Assembly: GCF_001650025.1 (NCBI RefSeq)
Contig: NZ_LVVY01000065.1
Location: 82,169-146,168, forward strand
Length of the DNA: 64,000 nt
Source: Devosia elaeis
GTDB lineage: Bacteria; Pseudomonadota; Alphaproteobacteria; Rhizobiales; Devosiaceae
Reading direction: 5' to 3'
Part shown: positions 15,991 to 25,245 of the stretch, piece by piece
Layout of the letters: each line of letters begins with the position of its first letter
Position numbering within the stretch: position 1 is the stretch's first letter
Notes under the pieces: generated by a model
Database searches by the model: none
The model's input: the letters and a program-made list of their open reading frames with translations, nothing else
What the model was told of the DNA's origin: nothing
Translations under genes and position numbers: made by a program

Positions 15991-17493
15991 GTGCCCCGCT
16001 TGGAAAACGATCTCACGACCCTCGGCGATGCCGCCCGTGCCTATCTCGACAGGACCCACGGCCTGCATATCGGCGGAAATGTTCATGATACTGCCAGAAG
16101 CTACGAGCTGAAGGATCCCACCAGCGGCTTGGTTTTCGCCCGGGCCGCGGATGCCTCGGCGGCCGATGTCGACGCCGCCGTCAAGGCCGCGCGGTCCGCC
16201 CTTGCCGGACCTTGGGGCAGCATGCGGCCGAATGAGCGCGAACTCGCCATGCTGCGCCTGGCTGATCTGCTCGAACGCCATGAAACGGAAATCGCGGAGA
16301 TCGAGACACTCTGCTCGGGTCGTCTGCTGGCCAATACGCGCGGTGTCGATGTCGGTTATTCCGCCCATTTCCTGCGCTACATGGCTGGCTGGTCCACCAA
16401 GCTTGCAGGACAGACCGCCCGTCTTTCCATCCCCTATATTCCCGATGGCGAAATGGCCGGCTTCACGTTCAGGGAGCCGATAGGAGTCGTCGGCGCCATT
16501 GTGCCCTGGAACGTGGCGCTCGGCATTGCCGTCTGGAAAATCGCGCCGGCTCTTGCCGCCGGTTGCACGATCGTGCTCAAACCGGCGGCCCAGACCCCGC
16601 TCAGTGCCCTGCGCTTCGCTGAACTGGCCTTGAAGGCCGGTATTCCCGAAGGTGTCATCAACATTGTCACCGGCAGCGGCGCTGAGACCGGCATCGCCCT
16701 CGTGCGCCATCCCGACATCAACATGGTGACATTCACCGGCTCTACCGCCGTGGGGCGGCAGATTGCCGTCGATGCCGCTGGTAGTTTCAAGCGCTGCAGC
16801 CTCGAACTTGGCGGCAAGTCCCCGGTCATCCTGTTCCAGGATGCGCCATTGGAGCGCGCCATTCCTGCCGCGGCCTGGGCTATTTTTTCAAATCATGGCC
16901 AGAACTGTTGTGCCGGCTCGCGCCTTTACGTGCACCGCTCGATCTATGAACAGGTCATCGAGGGCGTGGCAGAAATCGCCAGGAGCATCACCATTGGCTC
17001 GCCGCTGGATAAAGCCACACAAATGGGCCCCGTGGTCACCCAGGCGCAGCAGAAGCGCATTCATGAACTCATCGAAGCCGGCAAGGCAGAGGGCGCCCGC
17101 GTCGTGGTCGGCGGCGAACCGATCGAGGGGCCGGGCAGCTACGTGCCTCCCACCGTTCTCACCGATGTGCGGGCGGATATGACGCCGGTACGCGAAGAGA
17201 TTTTTGGCCCCGTCCTGGTGGCCGCCAGTTTCGCTACCGACGGTGAAGCGCTGTCGCTGGCCAACGCGTCGGAATATGGCCTTGGCGCCAGCATCTGGAC
17301 CAACGACCTGGACCGCGTGCATCATATGACCCGCCGGCTCGAAGCTGGGTCGATCTGGGTGAATGTGCACAACGCTCTGGATGTCGCCCTGCCCTTTGGC
17401 GGCTGGAAGAATTCTGGCATGGGCGCAGACCTGAGCGAAACGGCCGTTCTGGCCCATACCAAGGTCAAGGCCGCAGTTCATCATTATCTTTGA
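15991..17493 (+). CDS. Aldehyde dehydrogenase, second copy in the cassette
   Basis: A 500-residue aldehyde dehydrogenase with catalytic Cys306 in GQNCCAGS (a second cysteine follows directly), Glu272 in LELGGKSP and the VPWNVALG and FTGSTAVG cofactor motifs. It starts with GTG after GGGAGG. It is clearly a different subfamily from the enzyme at 6243. The 104-base gap before it, after the AraC gene, may contain its own promoter, but I see no convincing -10/-35 pair. It is followed 6 bases later by the amidase, so the two are co-translated. Confidence 0.92.
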   Translation: MPRLENDLTTLGDAARAYLDRTHGLHIGGNVHDTARSYELKDPTSGLVFARAADASAADVDAAVKAARSALAGPWGSMRPNERELAMLRLADLLERHETEIAEIETLCSGRLLANTRGVDVGYSAHFLRYMAGWSTKLAGQTARLSIPYIPDGEMAGFTFREPIGVVGAIVPWNVALGIAVWKIAPALAAGCTIVLKPAAQTPLSALRFAELALKAGIPEGVINIVTGSGAETGIALVRHPDINMVTFTGSTAVGRQIAVDAAGSFKRCSLELGGKSPVILFQDAPLERAIPAAAWAIFSNHGQNCCAGSRLYVHRSIYEQVIEGVAEIARSITIGSPLDKATQMGPVVTQAQQKRIHELIEAGKAEGARVVVGGEPIEGPGSYVPPTVLTDVRADMTPVREEIFGPVLVAASFATDGEALSLANASEYGLGASIWTNDLDRVHHMTRRLEAGSIWVNVHNALDVALPFGGWKNSGMGADLSETAVLAHTKVKAAVHHYL

Positions 17494-17499
17494 GGCACC

Positions 17500-18891
17500 A
17501 TGACGCCCCTGCACGAGCTATCGCTTGCCGAGATCGCCCAACGCCTGCGCGAGGGCGATGTCACCGCACGGGTGGTGACCGGCCAGATCCTTGATCGGGC
17601 GCAAGCTTTGTCGGCCCGCACCAATGCCTTCATAACCCTGCTGCCCGAGCGCGCCCTGGCAGCAGCCGACCGCGCTGATGCGGCGCGTGCGGCAGGCCGC
17701 CTGCTCGGCCCGCTTCATGGCGTGCCCATCACGGTCAAGGACATGTTCGACATTGCCGGGGTTGCAACCACGGCCGGCATGCCAAGCCGGATCGATCACG
17801 TGGCCACCCAAAATGCTACAATCATTGAACGGCTCGATGCCGCCGGGGCAATCATCATCGGCAAGGTGAACCTGGCGGAAGGCGTCTTCGGCAAATATCT
17901 GCCGCCCTTCAACGAGCCTCTCAATCCGTGGAGCCTCGAACACTGGGGCGGCGCCTCGTCCGGTGGCAGCGGCGTATCGGTCGCCGCGGGGCTGGGCTAC
18001 GGCTCCATGGCCTCGGATACCGGCGGCTCCATCCGCATGCCCAGTGCGGTCAACGGCGTCACCGGCCTGAAGCCCACCTGGGGTCGTATCAGCCGCCATG
18101 GCGCCTTCGAACTGGCGGCGCTGCTTGACCATGTCGGCATCATTGCCCGCTCTGCCGAAGACGTCGCCTTGATGCTCCAGGCCGTTGCCGGTCCCGATCC
18201 CAAAGACCCGACCACCCTTGCCAGGCCCGCTCCCGACTACCGCGTCGCACTTGATGAACCCGTGTCCGGCCTGAGGATCGGTGTACCGCGGCAATGGCTG
18301 GCCCATGGCGTCGAGACTGGTCTTCTTGACGCAATTGAAACGGCACTCGCCGTTTTTTCCCGGCTTGGCGCGACCATTTCGGATGCCGCCCTCGCTCCCG
18401 AACCCGAACTCGTGGATCGCTGGTACGATATCTGCACGGCCCATGTTGCTCTGGTCCATGAGGAAAGCTTCATGCGGCACCGCGACAGCTATTCCGAGCC
18501 CTTGGCTTTGGCCATCGAAACGGGGCGTTCGCTTTCGAGCGACAGGCTGCAGCGCGCCTACCGCTATCGCAGCGAGTTTTCAGGTCGGCTGGCCCATGGG
18601 ATGATGCATTTGGACCTGCTCGCCGTTCCGGCCATCCCCACGGCGCCGCCGACGCGCCGGGCCGTCGAGACGATGGACAACGAGACCATGTTCGCGCTCC
18701 ATCGCTTCACCTCTCCCTTTTCCATGGCTGGCGTTCCCACGCTGACCCTGCCCTGCGGTCTGACACCACAAGGCCTGCCCTACGCCCTCCAGCTGGTCGC
18801 CAAGCCGCTCGCAGAGCCTCTCCTTCTGCGCGCTGCACGTGCCTTTCAGAAGGAAACAGGGCATCACCAGCGTCGTCCGGGCTTGCTATAA
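17500..18891 (+). CDS. Amidase signature family hydrolase
   Basis: A 463-residue amidase-signature enzyme hydrolysing a C-N amide bond. The Ser-cisSer-Lys triad is visible: Lys80 in PITVKDMFD, the GGASSGGSG serine near 154, and the nucleophile Ser177 in SDTGGSIRMP. It resembles the GatA/AtzF-type family by sequence, but there is no gatB or gatC beside it, so a catabolic amidase is more likely than the tRNA amidotransferase subunit. As the last gene of the plus-strand cassette, it may release an acid or amine from an amide substrate related to the imported compound. Confidence 0.9.
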   Translation: MTPLHELSLAEIAQRLREGDVTARVVTGQILDRAQALSARTNAFITLLPERALAAADRADAARAAGRLLGPLHGVPITVKDMFDIAGVATTAGMPSRIDHVATQNATIIERLDAAGAIIIGKVNLAEGVFGKYLPPFNEPLNPWSLEHWGGASSGGSGVSVAAGLGYGSMASDTGGSIRMPSAVNGVTGLKPTWGRISRHGAFELAALLDHVGIIARSAEDVALMLQAVAGPDPKDPTTLARPAPDYRVALDEPVSGLRIGVPRQWLAHGVETGLLDAIETALAVFSRLGATISDAALAPEPELVDRWYDICTAHVALVHEESFMRHRDSYSEPLALAIETGRSLSSDRLQRAYRYRSEFSGRLAHGMMHLDLLAVPAIPTAPPTRRAVETMDNETMFALHRFTSPFSMAGVPTLTLPCGLTPQGLPYALQLVAKPLAEPLLLRAARAFQKETGHHQRRPGLL

Positions 18892-18894
18892 ATT

Positions 18895-18925
18895 AGCCAA
18901 GCGGCGCGTTGGTGGTCGCTTGGCT
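18895..18925. terminator. Bidirectional terminator between convergent genes
   Basis: AGCCAAGCG and CGCTTGGCT form a perfect 9-bp stem with a 13-base loop. It begins four bases after the amidase stop and lies between the convergent amidase and HisD-like genes. AAATT precedes it and would give a short U-rich tail on the minus strand. Confidence 0.6.
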
Positions 18926-18946
18926 GGGTTGGCTGCGGCGCAAGTG

Positions 18947-20275
18947 CTACGAGGCGTTTTCCGGCATGGGCGCTGCGGCTTCGCCGTATGGCACGTTGCG
19001 GCTGCCATAGCGGCGGACGCGGATATTGGCTTGCTCGGCGTGTCCGACAAAGCCTTCCAGCATGGACAGGCGCGAGCCGTATTCGCCGATCGTCGCCGAA
19101 GCCGCGTCGCTGGTGACGGTCTGCCAGGTGCAGGTCTTGATGAACTTGCCCACCCACAGTCCGCCGGTATAGCGCGCCGCCTTCATGGTCGGCAGCGTGT
19201 GATTGGTGCCGATGACCTTGTCGCCATAGGCCACATTGGTGCGCGGGCCGAGGAACAAGGCGCCGAAATTGCTGAGATTGTCCCGGAACCACATGTCGCG
19301 GTCGGTCATCACCTGCACATGTTCGGAGGCGATGCGGTCCGCTTCGGCCAGCATTTCCTCGTAGCTCTCGCAGACGATCACCTCGCCGTAATCGGCCCAG
19401 GATTTGCGGGCCATGTCGGCCGTGGGCAGAATGGCGAGCAGCCGCTCGATCTCGGCCATGGTGTCGCGCGCCAGCTTTTCCGAATTGGTCAGCAGGATGG
19501 CCGGGCTGGTCGGCCCGTGTTCGGCCTGCCCCAAGAGGTCCGTGGCGCACAATTCGCCATCGACGCTCTCGTCGGCGATGACCAGCGTTTCGGTCGGCCC
19601 GGCGAAAAGATCGATGCCGACGCGGCCGTAAAGCTGGCGCTTGGCTTCGGCGACGAAGGCATTGCCTGGCCCGACCAGCATGTCCACCGGATCGATGCTG
19701 GCAGTGCCGATCGCCATGGCGCCGATGGCCTGGACGCCGCCCAGGACGTAGATTTCATCGGCCCCCGCCATGGCCTGCGCCGCGACGATGGCCGGCGCCG
19801 GGCGCCCGTTGAACGGCGGCGCGCAGGTGATGACGCGCGGACAGCCCGCCACCTTGGCGGTCAGCACCGACATATGCGCCGAGGCCAGGAGCGGATATTT
19901 GCCCCCCGGCACGTAGCAACCCACCGCGTTGATCGGCACATGCCTATGCCCCAGGGTCACCCCCGGCAGCGTCTCGACCTCGAGATCGAGCATGGTCTCG
20001 CGCTGTTTCTGCGCGAAATTGCGCACCTGGCTCTGGGCGAATTCGATGTCGGCCAGGTCCTGGTCGGTCAGTTCGGCCTTGCAGGCTTCAATTTCGGCCG
20101 GGCTGAGGCGGAAATCGTCGCGATCCCATTGATCGAAGCGGATCGAGAGATCGCGCACGGCGGCGTCGCCGCGCTGCTCGATATCGGTGAGGATGGCCTC
20201 CACGATCGTCCGCACCTGCCGGTCCGCGGCGGCCCGCGCATCCACATCCTTGCCGCGTTTGAGCCAAATGGCCAT
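18947..20275 (-). CDS. HisD-family dehydrogenase, HpsN-like
   Basis: A 442-residue histidinol-dehydrogenase-fold enzyme. Expected zinc and catalytic residues are present: the Q and H of [13 protein letters not shown], the E-H pair in [10 protein letters not shown], the Asp in [13 protein letters not shown] and the late His in [14 protein letters not shown]. No other histidine-biosynthesis gene is near, and the overall wording ([32 protein letters not shown]) is closer, from memory, to HpsN-type sulfopropanediol dehydrogenases and other catabolic paralogues. It probably oxidises a primary alcohol twice to an acid using NAD+. An upstream frame extension of ten codons is disfavoured because MAIWLKRG is the typical beginning. 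It is the last gene of block A. Confidence 0.82.
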   Translation of the reverse strand: MAIWLKRGKDVDARAAADRQVRTIVEAILTDIEQRGDAAVRDLSIRFDQWDRDDFRLSPAEIEACKAELTDQDLADIEFAQSQVRNFAQKQRETMLDLEVETLPGVTLGHRHVPINAVGCYVPGGKYPLLASAHMSVLTAKVAGCPRVITCAPPFNGRPAPAIVAAQAMAGADEIYVLGGVQAIGAMAIGTASIDPVDMLVGPGNAFVAEAKRQLYGRVGIDLFAGPTETLVIADESVDGELCATDLLGQAEHGPTSPAILLTNSEKLARDTMAEIERLLAILPTADMARKSWADYGEVIVCESYEEMLAEADRIASEHVQVMTDRDMWFRDNLSNFGALFLGPRTNVAYGDKVIGTNHTLPTMKAARYTGGLWVGKFIKTCTWQTVTSDAASATIGEYGSRLSMLEGFVGHAEQANIRVRRYGSRNVPYGEAAAPMPENAS

Positions 20276-20339
20276 TGGTAGAACTCCACGAAATGGGGCG
20301 CACAATCATCCGCGATTGCCGCCGAGAATGCGCAAAAGA

Positions 20340-21293
20340 TCAGTAGCGGGCGTCGGGATCGACCAGGCCGGAGAGCCCCTGCCCGCTCAGATATCGGTCG
20401 AGATTGGCGCGAAAGAACCGGGTGATGACCGCTTCGGTATCGGGCGCATTGCCCGAGACATGCGGGGAAATCCGCACTTTGGGATGATGGTAGAGCCAAT
20501 GGCCCTCGGGCAGCGGCTCGGGATCGGTCACGTCGAGGGTCGCCGCGCCGAGCCCTGTGTCGAGGGCGCTGCGCAGCGCCGCATTGTCGATCACCGGCCC
20601 ACGACCGATATTGATGATATGGGCGCCGGGCTTGACCAGTTTCAGCGTCCGGCCATCGAGCAGCCCGCGCGTATCCGCCGTCAACGGCGTCGCCACGACG
20701 ATATGGTCGGATCGGGCCAGCAGCGCGTCCAGCGCGACGATATCGACCCCGTCCATGCCGCTCGGCCCCGGATTGCGCCTGGTGCCGACTACCTTCATGT
20801 CGAAGGCCAGGGCCCGCCGCGCTATGGCCTTGCCGATCTCGCCGAAGCCGATAATGCCCAGCGTCTTTCCCGCCAGCCCATCGAGTTCGTGCCCATGCCA
20901 GTCGCCGCGCTCCCGCGCCCAGATGGTCGGGATATGCTTGGCCACCGACAACATGGCGGCCAGCACATATTCGGCGATGGGCGTGGCATAGCCGCCGCGC
21001 GTCACCGTCACCTGCGGCACCTCGAATATCCAATCGGGATATTTGTCGATCCCGGTGGAGCGCAGATGCACCCATTTGAGGTTGAACGGCCAACCCACCG
21101 GCCGCTCCATCTGCCTGTTGAGCCCCACCGCCGCGCTGTTCTGGTTGATCAGCAGGATTTCGGCGCGGGCCGGAACGGCCCAGCCGCTATCCGGGCTGGC
21201 GCCCAGGCCCAGAAATTCGATGCCCTCCGGCACGCTTTCGGCCACGCGCGCGCCGAGCGCGTCGTCATATTGATGGGCGATGGTGACTGTCAT
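20340..21293 (-). CDS. D-isomer-specific 2-hydroxyacid dehydrogenase
   Basis: A 317-residue NAD(P)-dependent 2-hydroxyacid dehydrogenase. The Rossmann motif GFGEIG lies mid-protein, the catalytic Arg is in INIGRGPVID, the Glu in DPEPLPEGHWL and the His in RISPHVSG. Such enzymes interconvert 2-hydroxy and 2-keto acids, for example glyoxylate/glycolate or hydroxypyruvate/glycerate. It follows the AcuI-like gene after 8 bases and precedes the HisD-like gene by 64 bases. With the HisD-like enzyme it could carry a diol through a hydroxy acid to a keto acid. Confidence 0.88.
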   Translation of the reverse strand: MTVTIAHQYDDALGARVAESVPEGIEFLGLGASPDSGWAVPARAEILLINQNSAAVGLNRQMERPVGWPFNLKWVHLRSTGIDKYPDWIFEVPQVTVTRGGYATPIAEYVLAAMLSVAKHIPTIWARERGDWHGHELDGLAGKTLGIIGFGEIGKAIARRALAFDMKVVGTRRNPGPSGMDGVDIVALDALLARSDHIVVATPLTADTRGLLDGRTLKLVKPGAHIINIGRGPVIDNAALRSALDTGLGAATLDVTDPEPLPEGHWLYHHPKVRISPHVSGNAPDTEAVITRFFRANLDRYLSGQGLSGLVDPDARY

Positions 21294-21301
21294 GGCCTGG
21301 C

Positions 21302-22291
21302 CTAGCGCAGCCTCACGATCGTGCGGCCCCGCACCTGCCCCGCCAGGATTTTCGCCGCTGCGTCGGGCAATTCGGCAAGCCCCACCTCCTCGACCAGCGC
21401 GGCATAGGCGGCCAGGTCGAAGGTTTTGGCGATACGGGACCAGGCGGCGACGCGATTGGCATAGGGCTGCATCACGCTATCGATGCCGCTCAGGGTCACG
21501 CCGCGCAGGATGAAGGGTAACACATTGGTTTCGAGATCAATCCCTCCGGCATTGCCGATGGCGGCCGCCGCACCGCCATATTTGACCTGCTTGAGCGCCT
21601 TGGAGAGAATTTTTCCGCCGACATTGTCGATGAGGCCGGCCCAGCGGGCCGATTCCAGCACCTTGTCAGGCTGGCCGAGGAAGTCCTCGCGGCCGACAAT
21701 GTCCGTCGCGCCGAGTTCCTTCAGCGTGGCGCTGTGTTCGGGCCGTCCCGACAGGGCCACAGGCTGGTAGCCAAGCCGCGCCAGGAGCGAAATGGCGATG
21801 GACCCTACCCCGCCCGCGGCTCCGGTCACCAGCACTTCGCCGCTTTCCGGCGTGACGCCGAGATTTTCCAGCCGGTCGATGGCCAGCATGGCGGTCAGGC
21901 CCGCCGTGCCCACGATCATGGCGTCACGCGTGTCGAGGCCGTCCGGCAGCGGCACCAGCCAGTCGGCATTCACCCGGGCCCGCTGCGCATAGCCGCCCCA
22001 ATGCACTTCGCCGACGCGCCAGCCGGTCAGCACCACCCTGTCGCCGGCCTTGTAGCGCTGGTCCTGGCTTTCGCGCACGATGCCGGCAAAGTCGATGCCG
22101 GCCACATGGGGATAGGTGCGGACCAGCCCCCCTGCCCCGGTCAGGCACAGCCCGTCCTTGTAATTGAGCCCGGCCCATTCGACATCGACCGTCACATTGC
22201 CTTCCGGCAGGCGATCGTCGGTCAGTGTCTCGACGCTGGAGCTAACCTTGCCATCATCGCCCTTGCTGGTGACGAGCGCCTGAAAACTCAT
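21302..22291 (-). CDS. acuI: AcuI/YhdH-type acrylyl-CoA reductase (quinone oxidoreductase-like)
   Basis: A 329-residue zinc-free medium-chain dehydrogenase of the YhdH/AcuI group. Characteristic segments are ENVEWAGLNYKDGL-type wording (here DVEWAGLNYKDGLCLTG), GWRVGEVHWGGYAQ and the nucleotide loop VTGAAGGVGS. Known members reduce acrylyl-CoA to propionyl-CoA with NADPH, a detoxification step when hydroxypropionate or acrylate compounds are degraded. This fits a block rich in CoA-thioester enzymes. A 191-base gap with a large palindrome separates it from the ABC transporter genes upstream, so it may have partly separate expression. Confidence 0.85.
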   Translation of the reverse strand: MSFQALVTSKGDDGKVSSSVETLTDDRLPEGNVTVDVEWAGLNYKDGLCLTGAGGLVRTYPHVAGIDFAGIVRESQDQRYKAGDRVVLTGWRVGEVHWGGYAQRARVNADWLVPLPDGLDTRDAMIVGTAGLTAMLAIDRLENLGVTPESGEVLVTGAAGGVGSIAISLLARLGYQPVALSGRPEHSATLKELGATDIVGREDFLGQPDKVLESARWAGLIDNVGGKILSKALKQVKYGGAAAAIGNAGGIDLETNVLPFILRGVTLSGIDSVMQPYANRVAAWSRIAKTFDLAAYAALVEEVGLAELPDAAAKILAGQVRGRTIVRLR

Positions 22292-22381
22292 GAAACTGTC
22301 CTTTTTGCTTTTGGTCTGCGGCGGAACGAATTAGGCATGTCCGCTGCGTTTGTGTTCCGCTTGGTGGTCGCTCTCATCCGC

Positions 22382-22460
22382 CGTCATTGCCCGGCTCGTC
22401 CGGGCAGTCCAGCTTTGCCTCGGCAGCTCGTGGACCACCGGGACAAGCCCGGTGGTGACG
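22382..22460. repeat. Imperfect long inverted repeat, REP-like Rhizobiales element
   Basis: Two 30-base arms, 22382-22411 and 22431-22460, are imperfect inverted copies that share the ends CGTCA and GTCCA and the core CCGGGCTTGTCC-like sequence. They are separated by 19 bases. Elements of this wording are dispersed in intergenic regions of many Hyphomicrobiales genomes. Transcribed, it would fold into a long hairpin between the ABC transporter genes and acuI, where it could act as a transcript stabiliser or attenuator. Only one copy lies in this window. Confidence 0.65.
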
Positions 22461-22482
22461 ACCGAGATATCGAAGCGCGCCC

Positions 22483-24351
22483 CTAAACCTTCCAGTCATC
22501 GCCCCAGGCCTGCACGATATGGCCGGGCGATATCTCGCGATAGTCGCGCTGCGGCGGCACGTAGTCCACCGGGCGGATCGGACTCTTGACCTCGTCATTG
22601 CTGACCGGGCGCAATTGCTTGCGCCGTGCCGGGTCCGGCACCGGAACGGCCGCCATCAGGCGCTTGGTATAGGGGTGCTGGGGATTGCCGAACACGGCGG
22701 CGACAGGGCCCTTTTCCACGATCTCGCCCAGATACATCACGGCCACCTGGTGGCTGATGCGCTCCACCACGGCCATGTCGTGGCTGATGAAGAGATAGGA
22801 CAGGCCGAACTGCTCCTGCAGATCCATCATCAGGTTCACCACCTGGGCCTTGATCGACACGTCGAGCGCCGAAACGCTTTCGTCGGCCACGATCACCTTC
22901 GGTTCGAGCGACAGGGCCCGGGCGATGCAGATGCGCTGCCGCTGCCCGCCTGAGAATTGCGCGGGGAAACGGCTGGCCATGTCCGGACTGAGCCCCACCC
23001 GTTCCAGCAGGTCCATGGCCTTTTCCCGGGCCTGCTGCCTGGTGCCCAGCTTGTGGGTCAGGAAGGGCTCGGCAATGGCCTCGCCGATATTGATGCGCGG
23101 GTTGAGGCTGGCATAGGGATCCTGGAAGATCATCTGGATATGCCGGCGCATGTCGCGCATGCGTTCCTTATCCAGGGCGCGGATATCGGTGCCCTCGATG
23201 CTCACCTCTCCGCTCTGCGGTTCGATCAGGCGCATTATGGCGCGGCCAGTCGTGGACTTGCCGCAACCCGATTCCCCCACCAGCGACAGCGTCTCGCCGG
23301 CTCGCAGGTCGAAACTGACCTTCTCGACGGCATGAACGCGTCCCGAGGGACCGCTGAACAGGCCGCCCGGAATATCGAAGCGCTTGGTCAGGTCCTTGAC
23401 CCGCAGCACCGGTTCGGCATCGTGCCGCACCGTGTCGGGCCGCTCGCGGCCGGTGACGATGGTGCCGGTCTTCCGGTCGAGGATGGGAAAATGCTGCGGC
23501 CCCTTCTGGCTGCCCTGCCCCAGTTTCGGCACGGCGGCGATCAGCGCGCGGGTATAGGGATTTTCCGCCCGTTCGAAGATCACCTCGGTGCTGTCGGCTT
23601 CAACTGCCTTGCCCTGCAGCATCACGACGGTGCGGTCGGCCACCTCGGCGACAACGCCCATGTCATGGGTGATGAACAGCACCCCCATTCCCTCTTCCTG
23701 CTGCAACTGCTTGATCAATTGCAGGATTTGGGCCTGGATCGTCACGTCGAGCGCGGTAGTGGGTTCGTCCGCGATCAGCAGCTTGGGCTTGCAAGCCAAA
23801 GCCATGGCGATCATCACCCGCTGCCGCATGCCGCCGGAGAGAGAATGCGGATAGTCCTTGAGGCGCGATGCCGCCCCGGGGATGCGAACCCGGTCGAGCA
23901 GGCGTTCCGCCTCCTTCAGCGCGGCCTGGCCGGAATAAAGTCCGTGGATGCTCAGGACCTCGGCGATTTGCTGGCCCACGGTCTGCAACGGGTTGAGGCT
24001 GGTCATCGCCTCCTGGAAGATCATGCCCATCTGCCGGCCGCGAATATTGCGCATCTCGCCCGGGCTGAGCTTGAGCAGCTCCCGTCCGGCCAGCTTCACC
24101 GAGCCGTCGACCCGGCTCATTTCCGGATCGAGCAGCCGCATGATCGACAGCGCGGTCACCGATTTGCCGGAGCCGGATTCCCCCACCACGGCGAGCGTTT
24201 CCCGGGGCCCGATATCGAAGCTGATGCCCTTGACGATCTCGACCCAGCCCTTGGAGGTCAGGAACGAGGTTTTCAGGTCGCGTACCGACAGCACGGGCTC
24301 GACATCCGCATTGGGGACGACCGTTTCGGCGAAATTGCTCATGGCGCTCAT
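22483..24351 (-). CDS. Peptide/opine-type ABC importer ATPase (fused DppD-DppF)
   Basis: A 622-residue protein with two complete oligopeptide-type ABC ATPase domains. Domain 1: Walker [11 protein letters not shown], signature LSGGMRQRV, Walker [13 protein letters not shown]. Domain 2: [19 protein letters not shown], and [12 protein letters not shown], with Ser for the usual Pro after DE. Each domain is followed by the C-terminal oligopeptide extension ([19 protein letters not shown]). In block B the same two halves are separate genes. The first ATG is used because GGAGACC lies at correct spacing; a second is three codons in. Confidence 0.93.
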   Translation of the reverse strand: MSAMSNFAETVVPNADVEPVLSVRDLKTSFLTSKGWVEIVKGISFDIGPRETLAVVGESGSGKSVTALSIMRLLDPEMSRVDGSVKLAGRELLKLSPGEMRNIRGRQMGMIFQEAMTSLNPLQTVGQQIAEVLSIHGLYSGQAALKEAERLLDRVRIPGAASRLKDYPHSLSGGMRQRVMIAMALACKPKLLIADEPTTALDVTIQAQILQLIKQLQQEEGMGVLFITHDMGVVAEVADRTVVMLQGKAVEADSTEVIFERAENPYTRALIAAVPKLGQGSQKGPQHFPILDRKTGTIVTGRERPDTVRHDAEPVLRVKDLTKRFDIPGGLFSGPSGRVHAVEKVSFDLRAGETLSLVGESGCGKSTTGRAIMRLIEPQSGEVSIEGTDIRALDKERMRDMRRHIQMIFQDPYASLNPRINIGEAIAEPFLTHKLGTRQQAREKAMDLLERVGLSPDMASRFPAQFSGGQRQRICIARALSLEPKVIVADESVSALDVSIKAQVVNLMMDLQEQFGLSYLFISHDMAVVERISHQVAVMYLGEIVEKGPVAAVFGNPQHPYTKRLMAAVPVPDPARRKQLRPVSNDEVKSPIRPVDYVPPQRDYREISPGHIVQAWGDDWKV

Positions 24352-24360
24352 GCCGGTCTC

Positions 24361-25245
24361 CTATCGTGCCGTCGAGGGGTCGAGCGCATCGCGGATCGCG
24401 TCGCCGACCAGGTTGAAGGAGAGCACCACCAGGGTAATGGCGATACCGGCGCCGATGATCGGCCAGGGCGAACCGAACAGGCTATTGAGCCCGTCGCGGA
24501 TGATATTGCCCCAGCTCGGATTGGGCGGCCGCGTGCCGATGCCCAGGAAGCTCAGCGAGGCTTCGATGCGGATCGCCGAGGCCACCCACAGCGTCATCAG
24601 CGCGACGATGGGCGCCATGATATTGGGGATGATGTGGCGCACGATGATCACCGGCGTCCGGACGCCCGTGGCGATCGCGGCCTCCACATAGGGCTCCTGC
24701 TTGACCGACAGGGTCTGCGCCCGCGCCACGCGGGCAAAGCCGGGGATGAAGGCCACGGTGATCACGGCGATGATGTTCCAGAACCCTCCGCCCAGCACCG
24801 CCGCGATCAGGATCGCCAGCAGCAGTTCGGGAAAGGCCAGCAACAGGTCGATGACGCGCGAGATCAGCCGGTCGACGATGCCGCCGAAATAGCCGGCGAC
24901 GACGCCCAGCATGGTCCCGAACAGGGCCGCCAGGACCGGCGAGATGAAGCCGAACAGCAGCGAATTGCGCGAGCCGTAGATCAGCCGGCTCAGCACGTCG
25001 CGGCCGAACTGGTCAGTGCCCAACCAGTTCTCCTGGCTCGGCAGGCGGTTGATCTTGATCACCGATTGCGCCAGCGGATCATAGGGCGCCAGCACAGGCG
25101 CGAAGATGGCGATGAAGATGAAGACGACGATCATCCCCGTGGCGAAGGCCGTTTCCGGCCGCCCGAGCAGGATTTTGCGCGCCTTGGTGAAAAAGCCGGG
25201 TTCGGCCGGCGGCACGCGCGGAGTTTCTTCTGCAATAACTGACAT
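24361..25245 (-). CDS. Peptide/opine-type ABC importer permease (DppC-like)
   Basis: A 294-residue inner-membrane permease of the DppC/OppC group. The N-terminal cytoplasmic part is followed by a membrane span, the periplasmic motif NWLGTDQFGRDVLSRLIYGS typical of DppC, and five further spans with the EAA-like loop around VEAAIATGVRTPVIIVRHI. The start codon directly abuts the stop of the DppB-like gene (TAAATG), a sign of coupled translation. It works with the DppB-like permease, the fused ATPase and one or both binding proteins. Confidence 0.93.
   Translation of the reverse strand: MSVIAEETPRVPPAEPGFFTKARKILLGRPETAFATGMIVVFIFIAIFAPVLAPYDPLAQSVIKINRLPSQENWLGTDQFGRDVLSRLIYGSRNSLLFGFISPVLAALFGTMLGVVAGYFGGIVDRLISRVIDLLLAFPELLLAILIAAVLGGGFWNIIAVITVAFIPGFARVARAQTLSVKQEPYVEAAIATGVRTPVIIVRHIIPNIMAPIVALMTLWVASAIRIEASLSFLGIGTRPPNPSWGNIIRDGLNSLFGSPWPIIGAGIAITLVVLSFNLVGDAIRDALDPSTAR

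Noticed and set aside
17500..18891. Glutamyl-tRNA(Gln) amidotransferase subunit GatA
   Set aside because: No gatB or gatC neighbours; the gene belongs to a catabolic cassette and the overall family is broad.
18947..20275. Histidine biosynthesis gene hisD
   Set aside because: No other his gene is near, and the wording fits catabolic paralogues better.
22957..25242. Long open frame (761 codons) antisense to the peptide-type transporter genes, and similar long frames opposite the GMC, HisD-like and binding-protein genes
   Set aside because: They mirror well-supported genes, have no family motifs and are rich in Arg, Gly and His, as expected of GC-rich shadow frames.
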